A stretch of 64,000 nucleotides of DNA from Nocardiopsis sp. TSRI0078 (GTDB lineage Bacteria > Actinomycetota > Actinomycetes > Streptosporangiales > Streptosporangiaceae), in the NCBI RefSeq assembly GCF_001905145.1, contig NZ_LWLB01000036.1, positions 62,001 to 126,000 of the forward strand, in the 5' to 3' direction. How positions within the stretch are numbered: position 1 is the stretch's first letter; each line of letters opens with the position of its first letter. The position numbers and the translations under genes were made by a program. This document shows positions 25,784 through 33,180 of the stretch, piece by piece. The notes beneath the pieces are model-generated. The model did no database searches and had not been told where the DNA came from. It worked only from the letters and a program-made list of their open reading frames with translations.

Positions 25784-25814
25784 AGCATGGGACCTGGAGT
25801 GCGCTCCAGGTCAA
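25784..25814 (-). promoter_or_regulatory. MerR-type promoter with operator in a 19-bp spacer
   Basis: On the minus strand -35 TTGACC (25809-25814), a 19-base spacer, -10 CATGCT (25784-25789). The spacer contains most of a perfect 9+4+9 inverted repeat, GACCTGGAG TGCG CTCCAGGTC (25791-25812). The overlong spacer with the dyad inside it is the defining layout of MerR-activated promoters. The first transcribed base would fall at the merR ATG. Confidence 0.85.
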
Positions 25815-25832
25815 GGGGATGAGGGAAAGTCC

Positions 25833-26510
25833 TCAGCCGCCGCTGCCGCGGATGGCGCCCACCACCGCGCCGGTGAGGTCGTCGATGATCTCCTCCTCGC
25901 CGACCTCGGGGTGCTCCAGCCACCACTCTCCCGCCGCCTGCACCATGCCCACCACGGCGTGCGCGACGATCTGGGAGCGCAGGCGGTCGCCGATGCGCAG
26001 TTCCGCGAGGAGCTGGTCCGCGAGCTCCTCTCCCAGACGGCGGACCATCATGCCCAGGTCGCTGCGGGTACGCGAGTCCTCGGAGGTGGCCCGGTCCATG
26101 AGGAACCGGTAGAGGTTGAGGTTCTGGGAGATCATCGACAGGTAGGCGCCCACCGTGGCCCGGGCGCGCACCTCGAACCCGGTGTGCTGGTGCAGCTCCT
26201 CCCGGATGCGCTCGATGAGCGGGTCCACGTGGCGCCGGGCCAGCGCCCGGTACAGGCCGCCCTTGTCCCCGAAGTGCCGGTACAGGATCGGCTTGCTGAT
26301 CCCGGCCTCGGCCGCGATGGCGAGCATCGACGCGTCCGGGCCGTCGCGCTGGATCACCCGGTCGGCGGCGTCCAGGATGGCGCGGCGCCGCTCGGGGTCG
26401 CGCCCGCGCCCGCCCCGCCCCGCTCGCGCGGGGGGAGTCCCCGCCACAGGCGTGCCGGGGGCGTCACTGCTGTCGGTCGGCGCGGTCCGCCGCGTGCGTT
26501 CGAAGGCCAC
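25833..26510 (-). CDS. TetR-family transcriptional regulator
   Basis: 225 residues. A ~40-residue disordered N-terminus rich in P, T and G precedes a clear TetR HTH: RRAILDAADRVIQRDGPDASMLAIAAEAGISKPILYRHFGDKGGLYRAL (~42-92). The remainder is an all-helical ligand-binding domain (VGAYLSMISQNLNLYRFLMDRA, GEWWLEHPEVG). GTG start without an obvious SD. It lies upstream of and co-directional with the merR pair, 56 bases away, and downstream of the hotdog gene by 41 bases. Ligand and target are unknown; neighbouring fatty-acyl genes make an acyl-CoA ligand possible but this is a guess. Confidence 0.9.
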   Translation of the reverse strand: MAFERTRRTAPTDSSDAPGTPVAGTPPARAGRGGRGRDPERRRAILDAADRVIQRDGPDASMLAIAAEAGISKPILYRHFGDKGGLYRALARRHVDPLIERIREELHQHTGFEVRARATVGAYLSMISQNLNLYRFLMDRATSEDSRTRSDLGMMVRRLGEELADQLLAELRIGDRLRSQIVAHAVVGMVQAAGEWWLEHPEVGEEEIIDDLTGAVVGAIRGSGG

Positions 26511-26551
26511 AAGGGATCACCGTAGCGGTTCGGCGCCACGGGGACGGCGGA

Positions 26552-27340
26552 TCAGGTCCGCAGCGCGATCCAGGTGGCCCTGGCCAGGGCCAGGAGCCGG
26601 CCCTCGGCGTCGTAGAGGGCGCTGCCGGTGCGGATCTTGCGGCCCTCGACCGACTCCAGGTGGCCCATCACCACGTGGGTGTCGCCGATCCGGGGCGCAT
26701 GGTCGACGCGGACGGCGATCCGGCCGAGGACGGCGGGACGGCCGACCACGTCGCTGGACCATCCGCCGGGGCAGTCCAGGGCGGCCCACACCTGGGCGAG
26801 GCCGGCGGTGCCGTTGCCCTCGTCCAGGGAGGGGTGCGGGGTCCAGGTGCAGGCGACGGTGTTGCCCACCGCGTCGGGACCGGTGCCCGGGCGCACGGGT
26901 CCGGCGAACAGGCGCAGGCCCTCGCCCTCGGCGCGTTCGGGGCCGCAACTGTAGCAGCGCGGGAAGGGGTGGGCGGTCAGGCCCGGGTAGCGGTTCTCGG
27001 CCTCCGCGGCCTCGGGCACCCCGACCGGGCCGCCGGGGATGGCGGGGCCGTCGGGGGTGTCCGGGAGTTCGGTGACCGCCGCCTCGGCGACCAGCCGGGC
27101 GCCCTCCTCCGCGGCGGGATCGGTCAGGCCGAGTGTGCCGGCGGGACCGCCCTCCACCGCCAGCGGGTGGTCCAGGGGCGGTGGGACGCGCAGGGTGACC
27201 TGGACGGCGGGGCCGCCGACGGCGGTGAGCCGCGCGGCGAGCAGGCCCGCGGTGTAGCCGCCGTTGCCCGAACCGTCGGGACCGTTGTAGCCGGTGGGGA
27301 TGGTGATGCTGGGGGCGCCGTTGCCCGTGGTGGTGTCCAT
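26552..27340 (-). CDS. Hotdog-fold (acyl-CoA thioesterase-like) protein
   Basis: 262 residues. N-terminal SITIPTGYNGPDGSGNGGYTAGLLA followed by VQVTLRVPPPLDHPL, then a Cys pair CYSCGP in the middle, and a second half TWTPHPSLDEGNGTAGLAQVWAALDCPGGW and HVVMGHLESVEGRKIRTGSALYDAEGRLLALARATWIAL. The second half is a thioesterase-superfamily hotdog signature and the first half looks like a degenerate second copy (double hotdog). Conserved in actinobacteria next to acyl-CoA genes; the substrate is unknown. ATG start. It may share a transcript with the TetR gene 41 bases downstream. Confidence 0.78.
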   Translation of the reverse strand: MDTTTGNGAPSITIPTGYNGPDGSGNGGYTAGLLAARLTAVGGPAVQVTLRVPPPLDHPLAVEGGPAGTLGLTDPAAEEGARLVAEAAVTELPDTPDGPAIPGGPVGVPEAAEAENRYPGLTAHPFPRCYSCGPERAEGEGLRLFAGPVRPGTGPDAVGNTVACTWTPHPSLDEGNGTAGLAQVWAALDCPGGWSSDVVGRPAVLGRIAVRVDHAPRIGDTHVVMGHLESVEGRKIRTGSALYDAEGRLLALARATWIALRT

Positions 27341-27371
27341 GCCGCCAGGGTAGAGGCCGGATGTCCGGGTC

Positions 27372-27391
27372 GGCGAGGGCGGTCCCTCGCC
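27372..27391 (-). terminator. Hairpin terminator of the 27539-29670 operon
   Basis: Perfect 8-bp stem GGCGAGGG / CCCTCGCC with a 4-base loop, about 150 bases past the stop codon of the gene ending at 27539 and before the hotdog gene. Confidence 0.55.
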
Positions 27392-27538
27392 CCGGTCCGA
27401 CCGGGCGCCGCCGGCCAGGACCGCGGGGCGGGCACCCCGTGCGCGTCGGCCGGGCTTCCCGAGCAGGCGGCGCAGCAGGCGTGTGTACGCGCTCCAGCGG
27501 GCACGGACCCGCCCGACCCCGTCCTCGACCTCACCGCG

Positions 27539-28981
27539 TCAACCGAGGGACCAGGCACCCGCGTTCGCGGTGAGGGCGCCGCCCGCCATCGTGAGGAGGC
27601 CGGTACCGCCGCTGTCGGCCAGGGCCGGGCGGCCGGTGCTCCGGAACGCCTCGGTACGGAACGCGACGCGGCCCGGGTCAGCGCCGGTCAGTACCCGCAT
27701 CCGCCACGGCGCCCCGTCGGCGGAACCCGATCGCGGCGGCAGCGCCAGGTGCAGGACCAGGGAGGCCTCGCGGACGGAACCGGAGTGCGTGCGGGCGGCG
27801 GTGTGCTCGACCAGGCGGAGTCGCGCCCTCTCCCTCGTCACGGAGGCCGCCGAGGGCTCCCGGACGGGCTCGGGGGCGCACGTCCACGCCCCGGCCCGGG
27901 CGAGGACCCCCGCCGGCTCCGGCAGTCTCCGCGCCCGCGAGGCGAACCACGGGGCGAGGACCCGCCCGCCGCGTCGCACCCAGGTCTGCGTCAACTCGCG
28001 AAAGGCCGCCTCCCGGCCCCATGGCCAGGGGCGCGCTCCCGCGGCCAGGGCGTCCCCGCCCGCACCGTCGAAGGCACGGCACAGGTGCTGCACGGGTATC
28101 CGTTCGACCTCCCCTGCGGCGGCCACCGTACGGATCCCGACCATGGCGAGGAGCAGCAGGGTGGCGGCCGTCGTGGCGGCCGGCCCCAAGCGCACGCCTT
28201 CCGGGGGATGGTCGTCGGGAGCGGTCCGCTCCCCGAGACGCGGAACGCGGACGCGAGCCCTCCGCCCGGGGCCGGACAGGTGCCAGTACTCGTCATGCGG
28301 CCAGACCGTGGCGGCCGACGCCCGGACGAGGCCACGGCCTCCGAGCCGGACCACCACCTCGTTCCGCCCGGCGGCGAAGCGCGCTCCCCCGGCGTCCTCG
28401 GAGTCGAAGACGACCTCCCCGACGCCCTCGAACCGTACGTCCAGCCAGGCGTCGGCGGTCGGAGCCGCACCTCCGGTCGGGTAGGCGCGGTCCACCTCCA
28501 GGGCGAGGACGCCGACGAGGCCGCTGCCGCGCCCTTCCACCGCGAGGCGCCGCACCCTCGCCGACGCGAGGTCGTAGGCCGCGGCCGCGTCGGCGGCCGC
28601 CTCCGCGGTCAGGTCCGACGAGGGCGCGTGGACCGGCCCGGCGAAGTCCCGGCCCGGTCCCCTCTCCCCCGCCGGCGGCAGCACATCCTCCAGCGCGTGT
28701 CCGGCGAGGGCGGCCTGCTCCACCATCCACGCCCTGCGTCGGTCGCCGAAGCCCGCCATCCGCTCCAGAACGGCCAGCGCACGGCGCTCCCGTGCGCGCG
28801 GAGCGGGGTCGGCCGCCGCGCGGAACAGCGGGAGGGTGTTGCCGTCCCACACGTCCGCCACCGCTCTCACGGTCTCCCTGTCGAAGGTCCGCGCGTCGGC
28901 GGCCGCCTCGGCGATCTGCTCGAGCGAGCGGTCCAGCAGCGCGCCCAGCGCGGCGAGCGCGGGACCTGTCCGTGGCCTCAT
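27539..28981 (-). CDS. Unknown protein encoded with a channel-like protein
   Basis: 480 residues, not recognised. The N-terminal ~150 residues are helical and Ala/Arg-rich (LDRSLEQIAEAAADARTFDRETVRAVADVWDG, then RMAGFGDRRRAWMVEQAALAGHALEDVLPP). The middle shows beta-like segments (DAWLDVRFEGVGEVVFDSEDAGG, RNEVVVRLGGRGLV) and a hydrophobic helix near 275-300 (AATTAATLLLLAMVGIRTVAAAG). The C-terminal third has W-rich patches. Its ATG overlaps the channel gene stop by four bases (ATGA), so the two products are made together and may work together. Codon use is fully typical of the genome. Confidence 0.7.
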   Translation of the reverse strand: MRPRTGPALAALGALLDRSLEQIAEAAADARTFDRETVRAVADVWDGNTLPLFRAAADPAPRARERRALAVLERMAGFGDRRRAWMVEQAALAGHALEDVLPPAGERGPGRDFAGPVHAPSSDLTAEAAADAAAAYDLASARVRRLAVEGRGSGLVGVLALEVDRAYPTGGAAPTADAWLDVRFEGVGEVVFDSEDAGGARFAAGRNEVVVRLGGRGLVRASAATVWPHDEYWHLSGPGRRARVRVPRLGERTAPDDHPPEGVRLGPAATTAATLLLLAMVGIRTVAAAGEVERIPVQHLCRAFDGAGGDALAAGARPWPWGREAAFRELTQTWVRRGGRVLAPWFASRARRLPEPAGVLARAGAWTCAPEPVREPSAASVTRERARLRLVEHTAARTHSGSVREASLVLHLALPPRSGSADGAPWRMRVLTGADPGRVAFRTEAFRSTGRPALADSGGTGLLTMAGGALTANAGAWSLG

Positions 28982-29670
28982 CCGGCGATCGTGTCACGGG
29001 TCTCGCCGCCTGGCTCCTCCGGGCTGAGGAAGAAGGCGCCCAGCGCACCGGCCAGTGAGGCGAACACGACCACCGAGTAGACGGCCAGGACCACCTCCAG
29101 GCCCTGGGCGAACGCGTCGTCGGCGGTCAGCGGCTCCCCCGAGACGGTCGCCAGTGCGGCGTCGTGCAGGGCGCTCGCGTAGTCGTCGTAGGAGCCCAGG
29201 ATGTACAGGAGCTGGCTGGACCCCAGGACCACGATCGCGGTGACCACCGCCATCCAGGCGATACGGCCCGACAGCAGGCGCGAGGCCGAACGCGACCCCC
29301 GGACCGCCGCTGAGAGCACCCCGCCGACCCGCGCCGTGCGCAGCAGGGCGAAGGCCCGGGCGAAACGCAGGAAGGGCAGTGCGAGGAAGAGGACCTGCCA
29401 CCAGTTGCGCCTCCAGAAGAGGCGCTGGTCGCGTGCGACGTAGGCGCGCAGCGCGAACTCGGCCACGAAGAGCAGCCACAGCGCCCAGCCCAGCCAGGAC
29501 AGCGCGGTGACCACCCAGGGCTCCGTGGCCAGGGCCTGACCCAGGACGACGAGGACGAAGAGCAGCCCGAGCGCGCCCATCGGCTTGTCCAGCCAGCGGG
29601 CCAAGGCCTCCGCGGCCTCCACGCCGCGCCGCTCCCCCACCGGGGGCCGGGGTCCGGCAGATGTGCTCAT
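28978..29670 (-). CDS. Voltage-gated-channel-like membrane protein with atypical pore
   Basis: 230 residues with about six membrane segments. Residues ~75-110 read LRAYVARDQRLFWRRNWWQVLFLALPFLRFARAFALLRTARVGG, like the S3-S4 region of bacterial K+ channels with regularly spaced arginines. A pore helix region follows (DYASALHDAALATVSGEPLTADD) and a final helix LEVVLAVYSVVVFASLAGALGAFFL like S6. The selectivity filter TVGYG is replaced by TVSGEP at ~174, so normal K+ selectivity is doubtful. It may be a channel of other selectivity or a non-conducting relative. It is coupled by ATGA overlap to the unknown gene downstream and divergent from the PP2C phosphatase. Confidence 0.78.
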   Translation of the reverse strand: MSTSAGPRPPVGERRGVEAAEALARWLDKPMGALGLLFVLVVLGQALATEPWVVTALSWLGWALWLLFVAEFALRAYVARDQRLFWRRNWWQVLFLALPFLRFARAFALLRTARVGGVLSAAVRGSRSASRLLSGRIAWMAVVTAIVVLGSSQLLYILGSYDDYASALHDAALATVSGEPLTADDAFAQGLEVVLAVYSVVVFASLAGALGAFFLSPEEPGGETRDTIAG

Positions 29671-29926
29671 GGGTGACCACTACCCGTGGCCCCCGGCCGG
29701 TCACCGGGCCACCGCGGTGTCGTCTCCCACCGCCGCGTGTCCGGGCCCCGCCGCCTGTGGGCGTGACATGCCGCCGACGGCGCAATGCGCTCTTCGCCTG
29801 GTCGGGGAGGCCACACTGTACTGCGTTGATCACGGTTGTGCCCGGAAACCGTGTGCACTGACCGCCTGAATGGGCCTTCGAACAGACCCGGTGGAGCCGT
29901 CGGTGGAGGAACCGGAGGTGGGTGCG

Positions 29927-31756
29927 ATGAGCGGCGTCAACTGGCCGCCGGAGACCGACTTGCTGCGCTCGGTGTTCGACAGTCTGGGCGCGGGGATGTT
30001 CGTCACGGACAGCTCGGGACGCATCACCGCATGCAATCCCTTCGCGCTGCAGATCCTCGGCTGGTCCAAGGAGCGGGTGGTGGGCTTCGACCTGCATGAC
30101 CTGCTGCACCGCGACTCGGAGGGGAACGAGGTCCCGCGGGAGGAGTGCCGCGCCCTGACCGTGCTCACAAGCGGCCGACCGACGGAGGGAAGCAGCGAGT
30201 TCTACCTGCGGGGGGACGGCACACTCATGCCCGTCATCTGGGCGGCCACCCCGCTCCAGCATGAAGGCGACATGGACGGCGTGGTCCTCGTCTTCCACAA
30301 CTTCAAGAAGCACCGCGACTCCGCCGAGCAGACCGCGGCCCACCTGGCGGCCCTGGAGGAACTGACCGCCCGGCTGAGCATGGTGGCGGAGGTCTCCGGA
30401 CTCCTCATCTCCGCCCTGGACACCCCCGAGATGCTGGACAGGCTGGTCCGACTGCTGGTGCCGGACCTGGCCGACTGGGCGGTGATCGCCCTGCTTCCAA
30501 ACGGGCGGACGGAGGAGATGCGACGCATCGCCGTCCACACCCGCGACGACCCCGACTCCGCCGAGACGTTGAAGGGCCCGCTGTCGCCACCACCGCACAA
30601 CTCCCGTACGGCACTGGCACATGCCCTGTACAGGGCCCAACCCACCCTGCTCGACGAGCGGGTCCTGGGCCAGGAGCCGGACGAACCGCTCGCCCAGGCC
30701 CACCAGCAGCTGTTCGACCGGCTGGGCGGGCACTCCGCGGTGGTGGTGCCGCTGTACACCCGCAGACAGGTCTTCGGTGCGCTGACCGTGGCCCGGACCG
30801 GGCCGCGGCCCGCCTACACCGATGCCGAGCTCCTCGTACTGAGCGACATCGGACGGCGCACCGGACTGGCGTTGGAGAGCGCCCGGCTCTTCGAAGAGCA
30901 GCGCCATGTCGCCGAGACCATGCAGCGCCAGCTCCTGACCCCCCTGCCCCAGGTCGACCACCTCCAACTCGCCGCCCGCTACCAACCCGCGCAGCAGGCC
31001 GCGGAGATCGGCGGGGACTGGTACGACGCCTTCGTCCTCGCCGACGGCATCATGACCCTGGTCATCGGCGACGTGGTCGGCCACGACCTCCAGGCCGCCG
31101 CGCACATGGCCGAGGTCCGCAACATGCTGCGCGCCCTGGCCTGGGACCGCCAGGGACCCCCCAGCCTGATCATGCGGCGGCTGGACGAGGCCATGACCAA
31201 CACCAGCGACGCCCCCATGGCCACCGCCGTCCTCGCCCGCGTCGAAGGCCCCGAGGGCGGGCCCTGGAACCTGCACTGGGTCAACGCCGGACATCCCCCG
31301 CCGCTGCTCGTCACCGCCGACGGCCGCACCCGCTACCTCGAGGGCGGCCACGGCCCCCTCCTCGGCATGAGCGCCACCCTGCACATGGGCCTGGACTGGC
31401 CCGACGCCCGTGAGGACGTCCCCGCGCGGTCCACCCTGCTGCTGTACACCGACGGCCTCATCGAGAGCCGCGACCAGCCCATCGACACGGGTATGGCCGA
31501 GCTGCGCCGCCACGCCGCCGACCTGGCCCACCACGACCTGGAGGACTTCCTCGACGAACTCCTCGTCCGCATCGACCCCGGAGGCGACGACGTCGCCCTG
31601 CTGGCCCTGCGCATCCCGCCGGCGGGTGCGGGCGCCCCCGGCGACGACACACCGTCCCCGCCGCAGCACGCGCACAGCCCCGCCGCCCCCGAGCGGGGGG
31701 CTCCCGGCTCCCGCGTCGAGGGCGCCCCGGTCAGGGACACCTCCGAACGGCCCTAG
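29927..31756 (+). CDS. PAS-GAF-PP2C (SpoIIE-like) serine phosphatase
   Basis: 609 residues from ATG 29927, with GGAGG eight bases upstream (an ATG 57 bases earlier lacks one). Residues ~10-125 are a PAS domain (LRSVFDSLGAGMFVTDSSGRITACNPFALQILGWSKE). Residues ~165-330 are a GAF domain (MLDRLVRLLVPDLADWAVIALL to LGGHSAVVVPLYTRRQVFGALTVAR). Residues ~350-560 are a PP2C-like SpoIIE phosphatase with the metal motifs EIGGDWYDAFVLADGIMTLVIGDVVGHDLQAA and LLYTDGLIESRD. These phosphatases typically dephosphorylate anti-anti-sigma factors in partner-switch control of stress sigma factors. No anti-sigma gene is adjacent. A 7-9-7 inverted repeat CACGGTT/AACCGTG lies in the divergent promoter region (29831-29853). 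Confidence 0.92.
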   Translation: MSGVNWPPETDLLRSVFDSLGAGMFVTDSSGRITACNPFALQILGWSKERVVGFDLHDLLHRDSEGNEVPREECRALTVLTSGRPTEGSSEFYLRGDGTLMPVIWAATPLQHEGDMDGVVLVFHNFKKHRDSAEQTAAHLAALEELTARLSMVAEVSGLLISALDTPEMLDRLVRLLVPDLADWAVIALLPNGRTEEMRRIAVHTRDDPDSAETLKGPLSPPPHNSRTALAHALYRAQPTLLDERVLGQEPDEPLAQAHQQLFDRLGGHSAVVVPLYTRRQVFGALTVARTGPRPAYTDAELLVLSDIGRRTGLALESARLFEEQRHVAETMQRQLLTPLPQVDHLQLAARYQPAQQAAEIGGDWYDAFVLADGIMTLVIGDVVGHDLQAAAHMAEVRNMLRALAWDRQGPPSLIMRRLDEAMTNTSDAPMATAVLARVEGPEGGPWNLHWVNAGHPPPLLVTADGRTRYLEGGHGPLLGMSATLHMGLDWPDAREDVPARSTLLLYTDGLIESRDQPIDTGMAELRRHAADLAHHDLEDFLDELLVRIDPGGDDVALLALRIPPAGAGAPGDDTPSPPQHAHSPAAPERGAPGSRVEGAPVRDTSERP

Positions 31757-31784
31757 GGCGGCCGGGCCCCGGTCCGCGCGGGGG

Positions 31785-33014
31785 TCAGCGGATCGGCAGG
31801 CCGGTGATCCGGCGGCCGATGATGAGCTTCTGGATCTCGCTGGCGCCCTCGAAGATCGTGAAGATCGTCGCGTCGCGGTGCCACCGCTCCACCGGGTACT
31901 CCCTCGTGTACCCGTTGCCCCCGAGGATGCGCACGGCGTTCTGGGTGACGAACGTGGCGGTCTCGCTGGCGTAGAGCTTGCTCATGGAGCCTTCGGCGTT
32001 GTCGAAGTCCTTGTCGTTGCGGGCCATCCACGCGGCGCGCCACACCAGCAGGCGGGCGGCGTCGATGCGGGTGGCCATCTCGGCCAGGGTGAAGGCCACG
32101 CCCTGGTTGTCCCCGATCGGGCGGCCGAACTGCTCGCGCTGGGTGGCGTAGTCGCGGGCGTACTCGTAGGCGGCGCGAGCGCAGCCGACCGCCATCGCCC
32201 CGACGCTCGGGCGGGAGGCCTCGAAGGTCTTCATCGCGGCCTGGCCCTTGGATCGCTTGCCCTCGCGGACGCGGGCGAGGCGCTCGTCGAGCTTCTCCTT
32301 GCCGCCCAGCAGGCAGGACCCGGGGACCCGCACGTCGTCCAGGACGACCTCGGCGGTGTGCGAGGCGCGGATCCCGTGCTTGGCGAACTTCTGCCCCTGG
32401 CTGAGTCCGGGGGTGCCCGGCGGCACGATGAACGTGGCCTGCCCCCGGGAGCCGAACTCGGGCTCCACGGAGGCCACGACCACGTGGACGTCGGCGATGC
32501 CGCCGTTGGTGGCCCAGGTCTTGGTGCCGTTGAGCACCCACTCGTCCTTGGCCCCGTCGTAGACCGCGCGGGTGCGGATCGCCGAGACGTCGCTGCCCGC
32601 GTCGGGCTCGGAGGAGCAGAACGCGCCGAGCTTGACGTCGTCGGCGCTGCCGAACATCTGCGGCACCCACTCGAAGAGCTGTTCCTGGGTCCCGTTGGAG
32701 GCCACGGCCACGGCCGCCAGCCCGGTGCCGGTGATGGACAGGGCGATGCCCGGATCGCCCCAGTACAGCTCCTCGAAGGCGACGGGGATGCCGATGCCGC
32801 TGGGCTCCAGCCACTGGTTGGCGAAGAAGTCGAGGGAGTACAGGCCGATCTTGGCGGCCTCCTGGATGATCGGCCAGGGGGTCTCCTCCCGCTCGTCCCA
32901 CTCGGCGGCTGCGGGACGGATGACGTCGGCGGCGAACCCGTGGGCCCAGTCCCGGACATCGCGGACGTCCTCGCTCAGTTCCAGGCTGAAGGCGGGCGCG
33001 GCGGCCTCACTCAT
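31785..33014 (-). CDS. Acyl-CoA dehydrogenase
   Basis: FAD-dependent oxidation of acyl-CoA to enoyl-CoA in beta-oxidation. 409 residues, ATG start with AAAGGATG seven bases upstream. Motifs: AFCSSEPDAGSDVSAIRTRAV and LNGTKTWATNGG (FAD/substrate binding), REQFGRPIGDNQGVAFTLAEM, and near the end ILGGNGYTREYPVERWHRDATIFTIFEGASEIQKLIIGRRI with the catalytic Glu in the FEGASEIQ box. Chain length preference is not predictable. Convergent with the phosphatase gene. An inverted repeat ~50 bases upstream suggests dedicated regulation. Confidence 0.96.
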   Translation of the reverse strand: MSEAAAPAFSLELSEDVRDVRDWAHGFAADVIRPAAAEWDEREETPWPIIQEAAKIGLYSLDFFANQWLEPSGIGIPVAFEELYWGDPGIALSITGTGLAAVAVASNGTQEQLFEWVPQMFGSADDVKLGAFCSSEPDAGSDVSAIRTRAVYDGAKDEWVLNGTKTWATNGGIADVHVVVASVEPEFGSRGQATFIVPPGTPGLSQGQKFAKHGIRASHTAEVVLDDVRVPGSCLLGGKEKLDERLARVREGKRSKGQAAMKTFEASRPSVGAMAVGCARAAYEYARDYATQREQFGRPIGDNQGVAFTLAEMATRIDAARLLVWRAAWMARNDKDFDNAEGSMSKLYASETATFVTQNAVRILGGNGYTREYPVERWHRDATIFTIFEGASEIQKLIIGRRITGLPIR

Positions 33015-33062
33015 ACGCTTACATCCTTTGTCGGGCCCTCCGGGGGAGGGGGCGGCCATTGC

Positions 33063-33081
33063 GTGTTACCAACGGTAACAC
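33063..33081. promoter_or_regulatory. Operator-like inverted repeat upstream of the acyl-CoA dehydrogenase
   Basis: GTGTTACC AAC GGTAACAC, a perfect 8+3+8 dyad whose end is 49 bases from the start codon. The size and spacing fit a TetR- or GntR-type regulator of fatty-acid genes. No regulator is assigned. Confidence 0.65.
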
Positions 33082-33113
33082 CGGGACCCCCGCGCCACAA
33101 CGCCGCACGTCCA

Positions 33114-33157
33114 CACGAAGGGGGCCGGGGGTACGCGTACCCCCGGCCCCCTTCGTG
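33114..33157. terminator. 44-bp perfect palindrome, terminator after ramB
   Basis: Every base from 33114 to 33157 pairs with its mirror: CACGAAGGGGGCCGGGGG, then TACGCGTA at the centre, then the reverse complement. It starts 24 bases past the ramB stop codon and separates ramB from the acyl-CoA dehydrogenase; it would work on either strand. Confidence 0.82.
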
Positions 33158-33180
33158 CCCCGGCCCCGCGGTCGTCCGGC

